Below are positions 8,934-18,404 of a DNA stretch of 64,000 bases, piece after piece; position 1 is the first letter of the stretch, and each line of letters starts with the position of its first letter. The notes under the pieces were generated by a model, which made no database searches, had not been told where the DNA came from, and was given only the letters and a program-made list of their open reading frames with translations. This stretch comes from Acetobacter garciniae (GTDB lineage Bacteria > Pseudomonadota > Alphaproteobacteria > Acetobacterales > Acetobacteraceae): contig NZ_JAFVMH010000009.1 in NCBI RefSeq assembly GCF_017377735.1, forward strand, positions 1 through 64,000. The letters are read 5' to 3'. The translations under genes were made by a program, and so were the position numbers.

Positions 8934-10387
8934 GGTGTTGCCTCCTTTTTATTGCTGGTCGTTACAACCTGTTCAGGCGACCATTCGTTACCAAGCAGTT
9001 CTGAGCGGCTGTATTCACTGAACTGTGTCAGGACGATCTGTGCATCTTCGCGCAGCAGGGATGAGACAACGCCGCGCGCGAGACGCTGGGCTGCTTCGGT
9101 CAGCCCGGGGGCACCGCTGGTCAGTTTACCGTGGCTGAGTGTTGCATCGAAACTGAACGCGTAAACGTGCGAAAGATTAAGAGCATGTTGGTGGTTCTTG
9201 GCCCTGAATGAAAAATCGTCGGCCAGATCGGGCAGTGCGGCTAGCCCTGGGCAGTTTTCACCCAAGGCCGGGGTAAAGCTGTCCCGCCACAGGCGGATCA
9301 GGGGGGCAAGGCGGTGCAGTTCGGGTCTTTTATCCAATGCGCAGGCAAACCCGGTTGCGAAAATAAGGTAGTCCAGTTCCACCTCGTCATGGGGGGTGCG
9401 CACGACCAGCCCGTCGGAGCGTTCTCGTGCGTCCACTATGGGGCTGCCCAGATGCATGCGGGCGTTGGCATGACGGAAGACGCGTAAAACGCTTTCACGC
9501 GGGGCAGGAACCGGAAAATCATATCCCGATCGCATGATTTTCCATTTAACTTCATCGGGAAGTGTCACATAGCCGACAATCAGCCCCTCATGACTGATCC
9601 CGCTGAACTTGTCGATATCTGGCAGGCATTCACGCCTTACAAACAGATCAACCGCGCTGGCTCCTGCCTCCAGCGCGGTTGCCGCATTATCCATGGCGGA
9701 AGATCCCGCTCCGACGACACCAACCCGCTTGCCCTGCAGGGCTTCGAAATCGATCGGATCAGAAGAATGTGCATACAAACGCCGGGGAATTTTGCTGGCT
9801 ACAGGTGGCAGGGCCGGCTGGCCAAGTCCGTCAATTCCGGTGGCGATCACTACCCGGCGGGTGGTCAGCGGCGCAGGATTGCCCGTGACCGAGACCGCAA
9901 TCAGTCCATTATCACAAAAGGCAATATCCGTGACGTCAGTCTGATTACGTACAGGCAAGGCAAGAACCTTGCGATACCAGCACAGATACGCCATCCACAG
10001 AGGTGTCGGAATTTTATCCAGCTCGTTCCAGGCATCTATTCCATACTGTGCGCTGAACCATGCCCGGAATGTCAGGGCGGGAACACCGAGTGCGGGCCCC
10101 ACGGCGGTTTTGGGGGTCCGGAGGGTGCGCATGCGCGCGTAATTCAGCCACGGACCTTCGCGCCCCCGCTCTGCTCGGTCGAGGCACAGTACGGATGTCA
10201 CGCCCTGAAACTGCAGCGCCGCCGTGGCGGCAAGTCCCAGCATGCCACCACCGATGACAATAACATCATAATCCGGTGCGCCTTCGCCGCTTTTGCGCGA
10301 TACCCAGGGGCGGGCGGGAAGATTCAGTTCTTCCAGTTCGCCCCTCAGCCGCTCTTCCAGCCCGACCAGTCCATTATTTTGAGCCAA
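8930..10387 (-). CDS. NAD(P)/FAD-dependent oxidoreductase (flavin monooxygenase-like)
   Basis: The 485-residue protein has an N-terminal FAD-binding Rossmann motif (VIVIGGGMLGLAATAAL, about 41-57) and a second dinucleotide motif (VGVVGAGSSAMDNA, about 221-234). An ATGF-type strand (YLIFATGFACALDK) is typical of flavin-containing monooxygenases and N-hydroxylases. The likely start is a TTG at 10387, supported by GGAGG nine bases upstream, and overlaps the LysR stop. It probably oxidises the imported compound; the substrate is unknown. Confidence 0.85.
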   Translation of the reverse strand: MAQNNGLVGLEERLRGELEELNLPARPWVSRKSGEGAPDYDVIVIGGGMLGLAATAALQFQGVTSVLCLDRAERGREGPWLNYARMRTLRTPKTAVGPALGVPALTFRAWFSAQYGIDAWNELDKIPTPLWMAYLCWYRKVLALPVRNQTDVTDIAFCDNGLIAVSVTGNPAPLTTRRVVIATGIDGLGQPALPPVASKIPRRLYAHSSDPIDFEALQGKRVGVVGAGSSAMDNAATALEAGASAVDLFVRRECLPDIDKFSGISHEGLIVGYVTLPDEVKWKIMRSGYDFPVPAPRESVLRVFRHANARMHLGSPIVDARERSDGLVVRTPHDEVELDYLIFATGFACALDKRPELHRLAPLIRLWRDSFTPALGENCPGLAALPDLADDFSFRAKNHQHALNLSHVYAFSFDATLSHGKLTSGAPGLTEAAQRLARGVVSSLLREDAQIVLTQFSEYSRSELLGNEWSPEQVVTTSNKKEATP

Positions 10388-11351
10388 GGGCTTTGTCCTC
10401 CGTGCCTGCTCTGAACAGCCGCTTTTGAAGTGTTTCCAGGTCTTCAGGCGGATGACGGGAAAAACCCGGAATCAGGTCTTGTGCAAGTTGGCCGATGCTT
10501 TCGATCAGACGTTCGACCTCTATGTTCAGTGGCCTGAAAACAGGCGTCAGCACACTCCAGACCCAAGGTATTATTTCGGCCAGGGGTCGCACAACCGTGC
10601 CCTGCACGGGAATACCATAGGCCGTGACCGGTTCGACCAGGGCAATGCCCAGATTTTCCCGTGCCGCCAGAACCGCGGTCAGGGATGTGTTGGTTTCAAG
10701 CCGGGCCTGGGTGCTGACGCCGCTGGACTTCAACGCCGCATCGACCACACCTCTGAGCCGGAAGGGGTTGGCCACAGTCAGCACCTGCCTGTTGTACAGG
10801 TGCTTGAGCGAAATGATGGCTTCTCCTGCCAACGGATCGTGTTCGGACAGGACCGCCACGCAGGGGGCTTCCCCGATCCAGTGCAGATGCACGTTTTCAT
10901 GTTCCAGAGGCAGTGTGGCCAGCCCGAGATCAATGCCGCCATCAGCCACGGCGTGGCATACGCTTTCCGATGTCATGGCTGTCAGCGTCGTGGTGATGTC
11001 AGCATCCATCCGGGCTATCGCCCTTGGCACAATCCCGCTTGCAAGGGCGGGCGTCGCCCCAACCGTGATCCGCCTGCGGCCCGCGCCACTGGCAATTTCG
11101 CGCACCTTGTCCTCGATCGAGCGCAAGCCGATAAAAGAACGCCGGACTTCCTCATAAAGCAGCATAGCGTCTTCGGTCGCCCTGATACGCGTACCCGACC
11201 GCTGGAACAGCGTCAGGCCCGTGGCCTGTTCCAGTTCGAGTATCAGACGACTGACAGCGGACTGCGTTCTTTCAAGATATTTTGCAGCCCCTGTCATGCT
11301 GCCGATGGATACGACAGCATGAAACGCCTCGATTTGCCGCATTGTGAGCAT
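10374..11351 (-). CDS. LysR family transcriptional regulator of the receptor/ABC operon
   Basis: This 325-residue protein has the standard LysR build. An N-terminal winged helix (MRQIEAFHAVVSIGSMTGAAKYLERTQSAVSRLILELE) is followed by a periplasmic-binding-like effector domain. It starts six bases after the receptor stop, on the same strand, so it is co-transcribed with the receptor above it and the catabolic and ABC genes below. It is the obvious local regulator, probably responding to the imported molecule or a product. Confidence 0.9.
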   Translation of the reverse strand: MLTMRQIEAFHAVVSIGSMTGAAKYLERTQSAVSRLILELEQATGLTLFQRSGTRIRATEDAMLLYEEVRRSFIGLRSIEDKVREIASGAGRRRITVGATPALASGIVPRAIARMDADITTTLTAMTSESVCHAVADGGIDLGLATLPLEHENVHLHWIGEAPCVAVLSEHDPLAGEAIISLKHLYNRQVLTVANPFRLRGVVDAALKSSGVSTQARLETNTSLTAVLAARENLGIALVEPVTAYGIPVQGTVVRPLAEIIPWVWSVLTPVFRPLNIEVERLIESIGQLAQDLIPGFSRHPPEDLETLQKRLFRAGTEDKALGSK

Positions 11352-11357
11352 AAGAGA

Positions 11358-13775
11358 TCAAAAACCCGTGCTAATTCCAACAACAGTCGCAAATCCACCA
11401 CCCAGGTAATAGGCCGGCGCGCTTCCTGCTATGGATGTACCATAGATGCCCCGGGTTGTCTTGGCGTTGGTTTTTGCCGTGTAGATACCCGACAGGTAAT
11501 TGCTGTCCCCCACATTGATCAGGTTCACCATAATCTGCGGGCTACGCAGGAAGCCGATGGATTTCATGCGGTAGCCAAGCGTGATGTTGGCGGTCTTGTA
11601 GGCAGGAATGCTCTCGTCATCCATGAATGTGGAATACTGGGAATCAACATAGTTGAAGTATACATTCCCGAAAAAGCGCCCGTCATCATAGGACACACCG
11701 ATTGATGCCGTGAACTTGGGGCTCATGATGGCGGTTTTACCCTTGGTCGGCAGGTAGTCATTCCCGACTGCGATATTGTTATCGAGGGTGGCATGCAGAT
11801 ACTGCCCCGACACATACGGGCTGAAATGGTGCCATGGCCGCAGGGCAATTTCAGCCTGCGCGCCCCGGGTTGTCTGGCCACCGGCATTGATGAAGTTCGT
11901 GGTCAATGCACCATCCACATAAACCGAACTGGAGACCTGCCGGTTCGTAAAATTATAGTTGAACAACCCGACAGAAATATTGACCAGTCCCGTGTGCCTG
12001 AAGCCCAGTTCCTCGCTGATCGCATATTCGTTCTTAAGGTCGGTCCGTCCCCGGGTGGCAAGCTTGCCGGTGGACATATTGAAAGCGTCAAAATACGGCA
12101 CGTCCGACGCCGGGGCGTGGAAGCCGGTCGATGCATTGAAGAAGACCGTATCCTGCGGTGTAATTTTGTAACTTACAGACATGCGCGGCAAGGGCGTCGC
12201 CGTGTTGGTAGACCAATGATACGTCGACCCCGGGATAGCGTTGGTGCCCGAGCGGGACATGAGCACTTCCTTGAAACCGCCCGTGATATCAAGGCGGTTG
12301 TTCAGCAGGGAAAGCGTGTCCTCGATATAAAAGCCGTTTACCTGCTGCATCAGATGGAAATTCTTTGTCGCAAGCACAGCCCCGGATTGCGTGTGAATGG
12401 TGCCGTCCATAATGTTGCCCGCACTGCTGACAGGAGCATAATCGTACAGGGAATTCTTGTTCAGATTCCCATACCAGTAGCCCACGCGCAGCGTATTGAT
12501 ACCCGTGTGCAGTGCAAGATTGCCAGTAAACCCTGTATTATAACTGTTGGAACCGGCCAGGGCGGCAACGGCGGCACTGCCATTGTAAACTGTAGGGAAA
12601 TCAATTGCCCCGGCAGACTGGTTTCCATAATAGATGTTGCCAGGGCTCAACGTCGTAGCACTGGGCACGGACCCGCTCATCCACTGATAATACGGCGTGA
12701 GATCAGCACTCAGGCTGTTCGTCAGCTTGAAGTGCGTGGGCACGCTGAGCATGAGCGACGTACGATCGTACTGGAATTCACGGTAATAGTCCGTAGACCC
12801 GGGCTTATAGCTGCCCGCATAATTGTAGGACCGGCCATATTGCTGCCACTGCGCCAATGACAGATAACGTGTGGGAGATTCATCCACTGTGTTCCACGTA
12901 AACACGGCGGCGGTATGGCTCCCTTCTCCCCAGCTTTTGGTCAGCTTGGCATCCACATGGTAGCGGCGGTTCGTGCCGGGACCACGCCAGTTGTTGTTGC
13001 GGGTGTAGGATCCCGAAACAAATGCGTAGATTCCTGAATGACCAAGTTCTCCAGTGTCGAAGCGCAGGAAGTCCTTGTTCGTGGCATGTGTCCCACCACT
13101 TAGTTCCAGAAAGCCGCCACGTTTGCTCGACGGGTTCCGAAGCTCCGCCGAAATCTGCCCGCCTACCGCACTGTAGGACGGGGTCGCGATGTCACTGCTG
13201 CCCTGTGTCAGGTCAATACGGGAGATGTTTTCCGTATCCGCCCATTCCGAAGTATCCGCAATGCCATAGACAGGATCGCCCGCCGGCATGCCTTCAAAAA
13301 CAAGTCCGAGTTCAGTGACGTCCATGCCTCGCACGCTGATACCGGCATGGTCCGATAGTCCCAGGGGGTCTGCGCCGCCGACGACCGCACCGGGTGACAT
13401 CTGTAAAAGGCTCAAGGCATTGGAGGTCTGGGCCTGCTTGGCAATGAAATCGCGCGTTACGCCACTTTGCAGGTGCGGAGTCGTCTGCGGCGGCAAAAGC
13501 CCGCCCCCAGCGGTAGTATTGCTGACCCCGTCCGGCGCGCGCGTAAAGACCACATCCAGTTCTTCTCGCTGACGTGCGCTGATCGGGCCAGTGCGCGTCT
13601 TCTTGTTGGCATCCGATGGTGCACCAGATCGTGTCAGCGCGGGCTTATGCGCCTGCGCCGCCTTGTTCGAAAGGGGCTTTTTCGGGGCCGGCGTGGTCGC
13701 CAGTGCTGTCGAGCTCATGCACGTGAGGACAAACGCTACCGGAATGAAACGCATTTTCGTGATCACGAAAACCAT
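11358..13775 (-). CDS. TonB-dependent outer membrane receptor, non-FecA type
   Basis: The 805-residue protein starts at an ATG with a GGAG eight bases upstream. A signal peptide (MRFIPVAFVLTCMSSTALA) is followed by a proline/lysine-rich linker, a plug (GISVRGMDVTELGLVFEGMPAG) and a 22-strand-type barrel ending in an aromatic residue (STGF). It lacks the STN signalling domain found in the three FecR-linked receptors, so it probably transports without surface signalling. It heads the minus-strand operon reaching the esterase at 2632 and so supplies the outer membrane step. Confidence 0.9.
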   Translation of the reverse strand: MVFVITKMRFIPVAFVLTCMSSTALATTPAPKKPLSNKAAQAHKPALTRSGAPSDANKKTRTGPISARQREELDVVFTRAPDGVSNTTAGGGLLPPQTTPHLQSGVTRDFIAKQAQTSNALSLLQMSPGAVVGGADPLGLSDHAGISVRGMDVTELGLVFEGMPAGDPVYGIADTSEWADTENISRIDLTQGSSDIATPSYSAVGGQISAELRNPSSKRGGFLELSGGTHATNKDFLRFDTGELGHSGIYAFVSGSYTRNNNWRGPGTNRRYHVDAKLTKSWGEGSHTAAVFTWNTVDESPTRYLSLAQWQQYGRSYNYAGSYKPGSTDYYREFQYDRTSLMLSVPTHFKLTNSLSADLTPYYQWMSGSVPSATTLSPGNIYYGNQSAGAIDFPTVYNGSAAVAALAGSNSYNTGFTGNLALHTGINTLRVGYWYGNLNKNSLYDYAPVSSAGNIMDGTIHTQSGAVLATKNFHLMQQVNGFYIEDTLSLLNNRLDITGGFKEVLMSRSGTNAIPGSTYHWSTNTATPLPRMSVSYKITPQDTVFFNASTGFHAPASDVPYFDAFNMSTGKLATRGRTDLKNEYAISEELGFRHTGLVNISVGLFNYNFTNRQVSSSVYVDGALTTNFINAGGQTTRGAQAEIALRPWHHFSPYVSGQYLHATLDNNIAVGNDYLPTKGKTAIMSPKFTASIGVSYDDGRFFGNVYFNYVDSQYSTFMDDESIPAYKTANITLGYRMKSIGFLRSPQIMVNLINVGDSNYLSGIYTAKTNAKTTRGIYGTSIAGSAPAYYLGGGFATVVGISTGF

Positions 13776-14173
13776 GACGAGAGCTCCAAACCACAGCGAT
13801 TTGCCGTAGTTATATAAATAAACGAACCAGATGCGTTACTCGTTATATGATATTTGAGAATGACATTGCAATAGGAATTCTATAATATCATCACATAGAC
13901 CCTCTGCAGGCAACCAAGCGCTCAAGATTCAAGGGAAAGGAATGGAAAAATATTAAATATTACCCTTAAATATCATATGGTTGTTATTTTTTATAACTAA
14001 ACAGCGTGGTGATTTGCAGGCCGAGAAGTTGGCCAAAAATAACACGATAAAATTAATTATTCATCGCATGAATGGTTATAATTTTGATCTTAATTAAAAA
14101 ATAAACGAACGTTCGCAGTTGTTTTTTGGTTGGGGCATCCAACCCTATCTTCCGTAGCGAAAGGGCATCACCA
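13776..14173 (+). promoter_or_regulatory. Divergent intergenic region with a perfect palindrome
   Basis: This AT-rich 398-base gap separates the receptor (leftward) from the isomerase (rightward). It holds CGAACGTTCG (14106-14115), a perfect 10-base palindrome just ahead of the isomerase and within the motif AATAAACGAAC, which also appears near 13820. Such sites suit a TetR dimer, and a TetR remnant lies at 15892. A TGAGAATGACATTGCAA stretch near 13857 resembles a weak Fur site. No gene is visible here. Confidence 0.5.
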
Positions 14174-14827
14174 GTGAACAAAATCGACGCACCGCTCGTG
14201 GTCGAAGCATTTTACGGCATCTCCTCTCCCTGGGCGTATCTAGGTTTTCCCCGGCTAAGAGAGATTGTGGCGAAAGAAGGGGCCCGTTTAGTCCTGCGTC
14301 CTATCCGTATTATTCAAGCCAATGGGGGAATTCCCCTGAGAACGCGCCCCGTCGCCCGTCAGGCGTATCATCGTGTGGAATTGCTTCGGTGGCGTGAGTT
14401 TTTACGGCTTCCGTTGAATTTGGAGCCAAAATTTTATCCATGTCGGACTATAGAACCTGCCGCACGGTTGGTTATTGCAGCAGATCGTCAGGGCTTCGAT
14501 GGAGCTGCGCTCTCGTGGGGGATTCAATCGGCACTCTGGTCCGAAGACAGAGATATTGCCGATCCCGCGACTCTCTGCTCGCTGGTGGAGGAATGCATCG
14601 GAACCGACGGGAAAGCTCTTATGGCGACATCAGACACGCCCGAAGTCATGGGGGCGTGGCTGGATAACCTTCAGGACGCCGAGCGTCTCGGCATTTTCGG
14701 TACTCCCACTTACGTTTTCGACAATGAATTATTCTGGGGACAAGATCGTCTGGATTTTTTGGAACGTAAATTACAGAGCGTAAAAAATTTTGACCCTGCG
14801 CCGAACGTGCCCTCAGTTTTGAGTTAG
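14174..14827 (+). CDS. DsbA-family oxidoreductase / 2-hydroxychromene-2-carboxylate isomerase-like, C-terminus altered by IS
   Basis: The GTG at 14174, preceded by AAGGG, gives a 217-residue protein. The thioredoxin-like DsbA/HCCA fold is indicated by [18 protein letters not shown] at the N-terminus (SSPW in place of the CPxC of DsbA) and [25 protein letters not shown] near the end. That pattern marks glutathione-dependent HCCA isomerase-like enzymes rather than disulfide oxidases. The last six or so codons come from the IS element that begins at 14808, so the native C-terminus is probably slightly changed. Confidence 0.8.
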   Translation: MNKIDAPLVVEAFYGISSPWAYLGFPRLREIVAKEGARLVLRPIRIIQANGGIPLRTRPVARQAYHRVELLRWREFLRLPLNLEPKFYPCRTIEPAARLVIAADRQGFDGAALSWGIQSALWSEDRDIADPATLCSLVEECIGTDGKALMATSDTPEVMGAWLDNLQDAERLGIFGTPTYVFDNELFWGQDRLDFLERKLQSVKNFDPAPNVPSVLS

Positions 14828-15676
14828 GGTCTGTGGGTTGCTGTATGCGTTGCCGGTGTGTTGAGCGAAAGCCTCTGGTGTCATGCCATTGAGGCTGGTG
14901 TGGGGCCTGACGGCGTTGTAGTCGGCTCGCCAGTCGTCGATGACCGTCCGAGCATGGCTGATGTTGCGGAACAGATGCTCGTTGAGGCATTCGTCGCTGA
15001 ACCGCCCGTTGAAACTCTCGACGAACCCGTTCTGCTGCGGCTTTCCCGGTGCGATATAGTGCCACAGCACCGACCGCTTTTCATGCCAGGCCAGGATCGC
15101 ATTCGAAGTCATCTCGGTACCGTTGTCACTGACGATCATCAGCGGCCAGCCGCGATGTTCCCCGATCCGGTCTAGTTCGCGGCCGAGCCGTTCGCCTGAC
15201 AACGACGTATCCGCCACCAGCGCGAGGCATTCGCGCGTGTAGTCGTCCACCACCGTCAGCACGCGGAACCGCCGTCCGTTGTTCAGCGCGTCCGAGACGA
15301 AATCCCGGCTCCAGCGCTGGTTCGGCCCGTCGGGCAGCATCATCGGCGAGCGCGTGCCCAGTGCCCGTTTCCGGCCGCCACGCTTGCGGACCGACAGCCC
15401 TTCCTCGCGATACAGCCGGCACAGCTTCTTGTGGTTCATTGCTAGCCCCTCCCGGTCGAGCAGGATATGCAGGCGCCGATAGCCAAATCGCCATTGCTCC
15501 GCAGCCAGTTTGCGCAGCCGCCCCCGCACTGCGGCATCATCCGGGCGGCGTGACGCATAGCGCCACGTCTTCGGGTCCATGCCAATGAGCCGGCAGGCCC
15601 GTCGCTGCGAATAGTCTTTCGCCCGGATCGCCCAGGCCACGGCGTCTCGCCGCAAACCGGGCGTCACGAGTTTTTT
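14813..15676 (-). CDS. IS3-family transposase OrfB (rve integrase domain)
   Basis: The conserved part runs from about [17 protein letters not shown] to the stop. It contains a helix-turn-helix-like segment ([18 protein letters not shown]), an HTH_21 region, and the DDE catalytic core: Asp in [14 protein letters not shown], Asp in [11 protein letters not shown], Glu in [19 protein letters not shown]. All three acidic residues are present. In this family OrfB is made by -1 frameshifting from OrfA, which explains why the frame upstream of 15676 carries no normal start. Confidence 0.85.
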   Translation of the reverse strand, partial: KKLVTPGLRRDAVAWAIRAKDYSQRRACRLIGMDPKTWRYASRRPDDAAVRGRLRKLAAEQWRFGYRRLHILLDREGLAMNHKKLCRLYREEGLSVRKRGGRKRALGTRSPMMLPDGPNQRWSRDFVSDALNNGRRFRVLTVVDDYTRECLALVADTSLSGERLGRELDRIGEHRGWPLMIVSDNGTEMTSNAILAWHEKRSVLWHYIAPGKPQQNGFVESFNGRFSDECLNEHLFRNISHARTVIDDWRADYNAVRPHTSLNGMTPEAFAQHTGNAYSNPQTLTQN

Positions 15677-15849
15677 ACCAGCAGTTCCTTCAGCGTCGAG
15701 ACGTCCATCACGCCGTATTTCGACCGCCAGGTGTAAAATGTCGCATCGCTGATCCCGTGCTTGCGGCACGAATCGGCCGCCGACGCACCCGCCTGCTGCT
15801 CTTTCAGTATCCCGATGATCTGTTCCTGGGTGAAACGCGCTTTCTTCAT
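15664..15849 (-). pseudogene. IS3-family OrfA with internal deletion
   Basis: The 61-residue frame begins [19 protein letters not shown] and carries the OrfA helix-turn-helix ([21 protein letters not shown]). It then jumps from the YGVMDVS region straight to [10 protein letters not shown]. Family members have a leucine-zipper stretch of about 25 residues here, so that segment appears to be deleted between related MDVS-like sequences. Without it OrfA/OrfAB multimerisation would probably fail. Confidence 0.7.
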
Positions 15850-15891
15850 CGTCCGTCTCCAATGGACAGACCTTACTTCAAATCGAGGGCA

Positions 15892-16165
15892 TTTCAGGGG
15901 GCAAGAAGGCTCTCCTTGCCCTTTGGCATTTCTGGCCACTGACGTTGCTAAACAGGAAGGCGAGATACGAGAAACTTATACGCAGGTCTATAAAGATATC
16001 GTCGACAAAGTCGGCGCACTTCCCACCATCAAAGATACAGATAGCGCTCTTGCCATTAGCGCGCTCATGATCGGAGGCGTAGCGGTTGCTCGCGCACTCA
16101 ATGATGACGAACTTTCTCGTGACCTCTTAAAGTCGTGCCGTAAATTTGTGGAAGCTTTCATCTGA
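15892..16165 (+). pseudogene. C-terminal remnant of a TetR family regulator
   Basis: Only about 90 residues remain, beginning inside the frame at about GSPCPLAFLATDVAKQEGEI and ending RDLLKSCRKFVEAFI. This is the typical C-terminal dimerisation region of TetR proteins (GCPxAALxxDVA pattern). The DNA-binding half was lost where the IS3 element sits. It probably once controlled the isomerase at 14174 through the palindrome at 14106. Confidence 0.7.
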
Positions 16166-16329
16166 CCGCAAAGAGACGGAGGTCTAGTGCTCTCGGGCCT
16201 CGGAACGATTCCAGACGATTGATCTTAAGGATCATCATCCCGATTCTCGCCCTTCCCTACCCTCCCGTGTCACGCCCCGCGCGTCCGGACACTACGCGAG
16301 ATTTCTCTACCGACTGATTCCTAAACGCC

Positions 16330-16353
16330 AAAAGGCCGCTTGCGCGGCCTTTT
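16330..16353. terminator. Hairpin terminator, potentially bidirectional
   Basis: AAAAGGCCGC and GCGGCCTTTT form a perfect 10-base stem around a TTGC loop, with T runs on both strands. It sits 27 bases before the left direct repeat, the same arrangement seen at 1294/1345, 33748/33793 and 42678/42753. Confidence 0.75.
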
Positions 16354-16379
16354 AAGGTATTGATTTTGTTTGTGGATTT

Positions 16380-16437
16380 TGGTTGCGGGGGCACGGTCTG
16401 GCCGATACCGACATTCGTTGGAGATCGCAATTTGATC
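16380..16437 (+). repeat. Left copy of direct repeat with initiator-tRNA 3'-end core (candidate att site)
   Basis: It begins TGGTTGCGGGGGCACG, identical over 16 bases to 42753-42768. Similarity continues as CCGAT-N-CC-N-ACATTC and GCAAT. The first 13 bases are the complement of GCCCCCGCAACCA, the 3' end of the E. coli-type initiator tRNA. No complete tRNA is attached. The 26.4 kb between the copies starts and ends with sigma-FecR-receptor modules. Confidence 0.6.
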
Positions 16438-16672
16438 CCTTGTCTCAGAATATTAAGCACGAACCACTGCCGACACACAGCGCCGGTCATTGGGACGAAC
16501 GACCTTCCTGTTTTTATAGAGCCGCCAGATCGCTACCTGCCATGCCCAAAAAACCGATCCATAACCCAGACTGCTCCCTCTCTTTCCTTGAAATTGAGAG
16601 CCATTCTTAATATTGTTTGTCGTGCTTTGGGAGGTCAGATTCGATTTCGGTGAGCACCTGGAACAGGATGCC

Positions 16673-17209
16673 GTGGCAAGCAACGAGACAATTCTTTCGA
16701 TCTATCTGGACAACAGGCCCCGCTTTCTGAATCTCGCGGCCAGGATTGTTGGTTCCCGCTCAAAAGCGGAGGACATCGTGCAGGATGCCTTCGTCAACGT
16801 GTCCCAAGCTGTCGGTAGCGGCACAGTCATCATCAGTCCGCTTTCCTACTTCACACAAATTGTCCGCCGCCTTGCCCTGGATCATATCAAGTCAGGTAAG
16901 GTCCGATTTGAAGAAACGCGCAGCGAACAAATTCTTGCAGCACTTTCAACTGATTACAGAACCCCCGAAGATTCGTCTGTCTCACGGTCGCAGCTTGTTG
17001 TTATTGCGACCGTTCTGGACAAGCTGCCTCCCCGTACCCGCATAGCGTTCGAAATGCAGCGATTTGGCGGGTATAAACTGCGCGAAATCGCCGAAACTAT
17101 GGATATATCCATAGGTCGGACGGCCCAATTGATTGCCGACGCATTCAAGGAATGCAAAGCGGCTCTGGACGAACAGGCGGTTTCAACCGAGAAAGACCGC
17201 GCTCCTTGA
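16673..17209 (+). CDS. ECF sigma factor, FecI-like (module 1)
   Basis: The GTG at 16673 is preceded by a purine-rich CAGGA and gives about 178 residues; a TTG at 16613 is an alternative. Region 2 is visible as SRSKAEDIVQDAFVNV and region 4 as PPRTRIAFEMQRFGGYKLREIAETMDISIGRTAQLI. FecI-type factors are held by a FecR anti-sigma factor and released when the receptor binds its ligand. The matching FecR and receptor follow on the same strand. Confidence 0.9.
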   Translation: MASNETILSIYLDNRPRFLNLAARIVGSRSKAEDIVQDAFVNVSQAVGSGTVIISPLSYFTQIVRRLALDHIKSGKVRFEETRSEQILAALSTDYRTPEDSSVSRSQLVVIATVLDKLPPRTRIAFEMQRFGGYKLREIAETMDISIGRTAQLIADAFKECKAALDEQAVSTEKDRAP

Positions 17210-17287
17210 AAACAGGACATCTGGCTCGTCACCTTATAAGGAGCGCTGCACGAACGCGGCGCAAGATCATTCTTCAATGTGGATCTT

Positions 17288-18286
17288 ATGAACACATCCC
17301 CGACCGACGATGATTCACAGGCGGTCTCGGAGGCTACCGATCTCCTCGTTCTTCTCGTGGATGATCCGACCAATGCATCGCTGCATGCCAAAATCCAGAA
17401 ATGGCGGAAAGCAAAGCCCGCGCATGATGCGGCATGGCTGAGCATGGTCGATATCTGGCATCTGACCGGGGATATAGGGCCAGTCGCTCTCCCCCTTGAT
17501 ACCTCGACTGATAGTCAGATTAGCATAGGATTACCGAAGTCTCCGGCATCACCGCGTCGCCGCGCCATATTTCTGGCGAGCGCCTTGTGCATGATCGGTC
17601 TCGGTTTCCTGTTTGGTGATGATATCCGTCTTTCTCTTATGTCGGACTATCGAACTGGAACGGCTGAAAACCGGATTATCCAGTTACCCGACGGCAGCAC
17701 GGCAACACTCGGCGCGCGCTCGGCCATTGCTCTACGCTATACGCCCCAAGCGAGGCAGGTCCAAGTGCTGGCCGGTGAGGTTTTTTTCAGTGTCCGCCAC
17801 GATGACGCCCATCCCTTCACTGCCATCGCAGGTGGGGCAACCGTGCGCGATATAGGAACGCGCTTCGACATCGACAAAGAGAAAGATCGGATCGTAGTCG
17901 CTGTGAACGAAGGCAACGTCGGTCTCACCTACGGCACTGCAGCCCCCTCTCCTGAACGACACATGACAGCAGGGGACGTCATCTCGATCGACCTGCGGTC
18001 CAGGACTATGACAACATCCCGCATGGACCCCGGCGAGATCGGCTCGTGGCAACAGAAACGCCTGACTGTCAGCGACGCAAGTGTTCACTCCGTCGTGGAA
18101 ACGTTCCGCCGCTATTATCCTGGGATCATCGTCTCCTACGGCGAAGACCTCAATGCGTCCCATGTCGCCGGAACATACGATCTGACGGATATACCGGGCG
18201 CGCTTCGGGCTGTCGCTGCACCAACGCATGTCGCCGTTCGGGAAGTTGGCTCCCACTTTCTGCTCATTGGCGGAAAGCTGTTTTAA
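17288..18286 (+). CDS. FecR-family anti-sigma factor / signal transducer (module 1)
   Basis: The ATG at 17288 gives 332 residues. An N-terminal cytoplasmic sigma-binding part (LLVLLVDDPTNASLHAKIQKWRK) is followed by one membrane helix (RAIFLASALCMIGLGFLFG). The periplasmic FecR domain contains IQLPDGSTATLGARSAI and VLAGEVFFSVRHDDAHPF. The C-terminal STN-like part (VVETFRRYYPGIIVSYG) contacts the receptor signalling domain. It relays ligand binding from the receptor at 18459 to the sigma factor at 16673. Confidence 0.9.
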   Translation: MNTSPTDDDSQAVSEATDLLVLLVDDPTNASLHAKIQKWRKAKPAHDAAWLSMVDIWHLTGDIGPVALPLDTSTDSQISIGLPKSPASPRRRAIFLASALCMIGLGFLFGDDIRLSLMSDYRTGTAENRIIQLPDGSTATLGARSAIALRYTPQARQVQVLAGEVFFSVRHDDAHPFTAIAGGATVRDIGTRFDIDKEKDRIVVAVNEGNVGLTYGTAAPSPERHMTAGDVISIDLRSRTMTTSRMDPGEIGSWQQKRLTVSDASVHSVVETFRRYYPGIIVSYGEDLNASHVAGTYDLTDIPGALRAVAAPTHVAVREVGSHFLLIGGKLF

Positions 18287-18404
18287 TCCCGATGACCGAA
18301 CGAAGCCTGCCCCATCCTGTTCTCGATAGCCATCGGATACCCCACTTTTTTCGCGCAAGCCCCCTATAAAAACGCCTTCCTCATTCTTCTCATAATTAGG
18401 CGAA

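Larger units (their letters stand above)
14808..15891 (-). mobile_element. IS3-family insertion sequence, about 1.08 kb
   Basis: The boundaries come from imperfect terminal inverted repeats: the left end begins TGCCCTCAGTTTTGAG and the right end, read inward, begins TGCCCTCGATTTGAAG. Both continue with a TAGGGTCTGT / TAAGGTCTGT block. It contains overlapping minus-strand orfA and orfB. The bases flanking the two ends do not match as a target duplication, and different genes lie either side, so a deletion accompanied or followed insertion. Its orfA has an internal deletion, so the copy is probably inactive. Confidence 0.8.
16166..16672. other. Intergenic region at the left edge of the 26-kb segment
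   Basis: There is no convincing gene. It contains a strong hairpin (16330-16353) and the left direct repeat with the initiator-tRNA-like core (16380-16437). The remaining sequence up to the sigma factor shows no recognisable motif. Confidence 0.5.

Noticed and set aside
10425-11705. 426-residue plus-strand open frame
   Set aside because: Antisense to LysR and the receptor end; arginine/glutamine-rich shadow typical of high GC.
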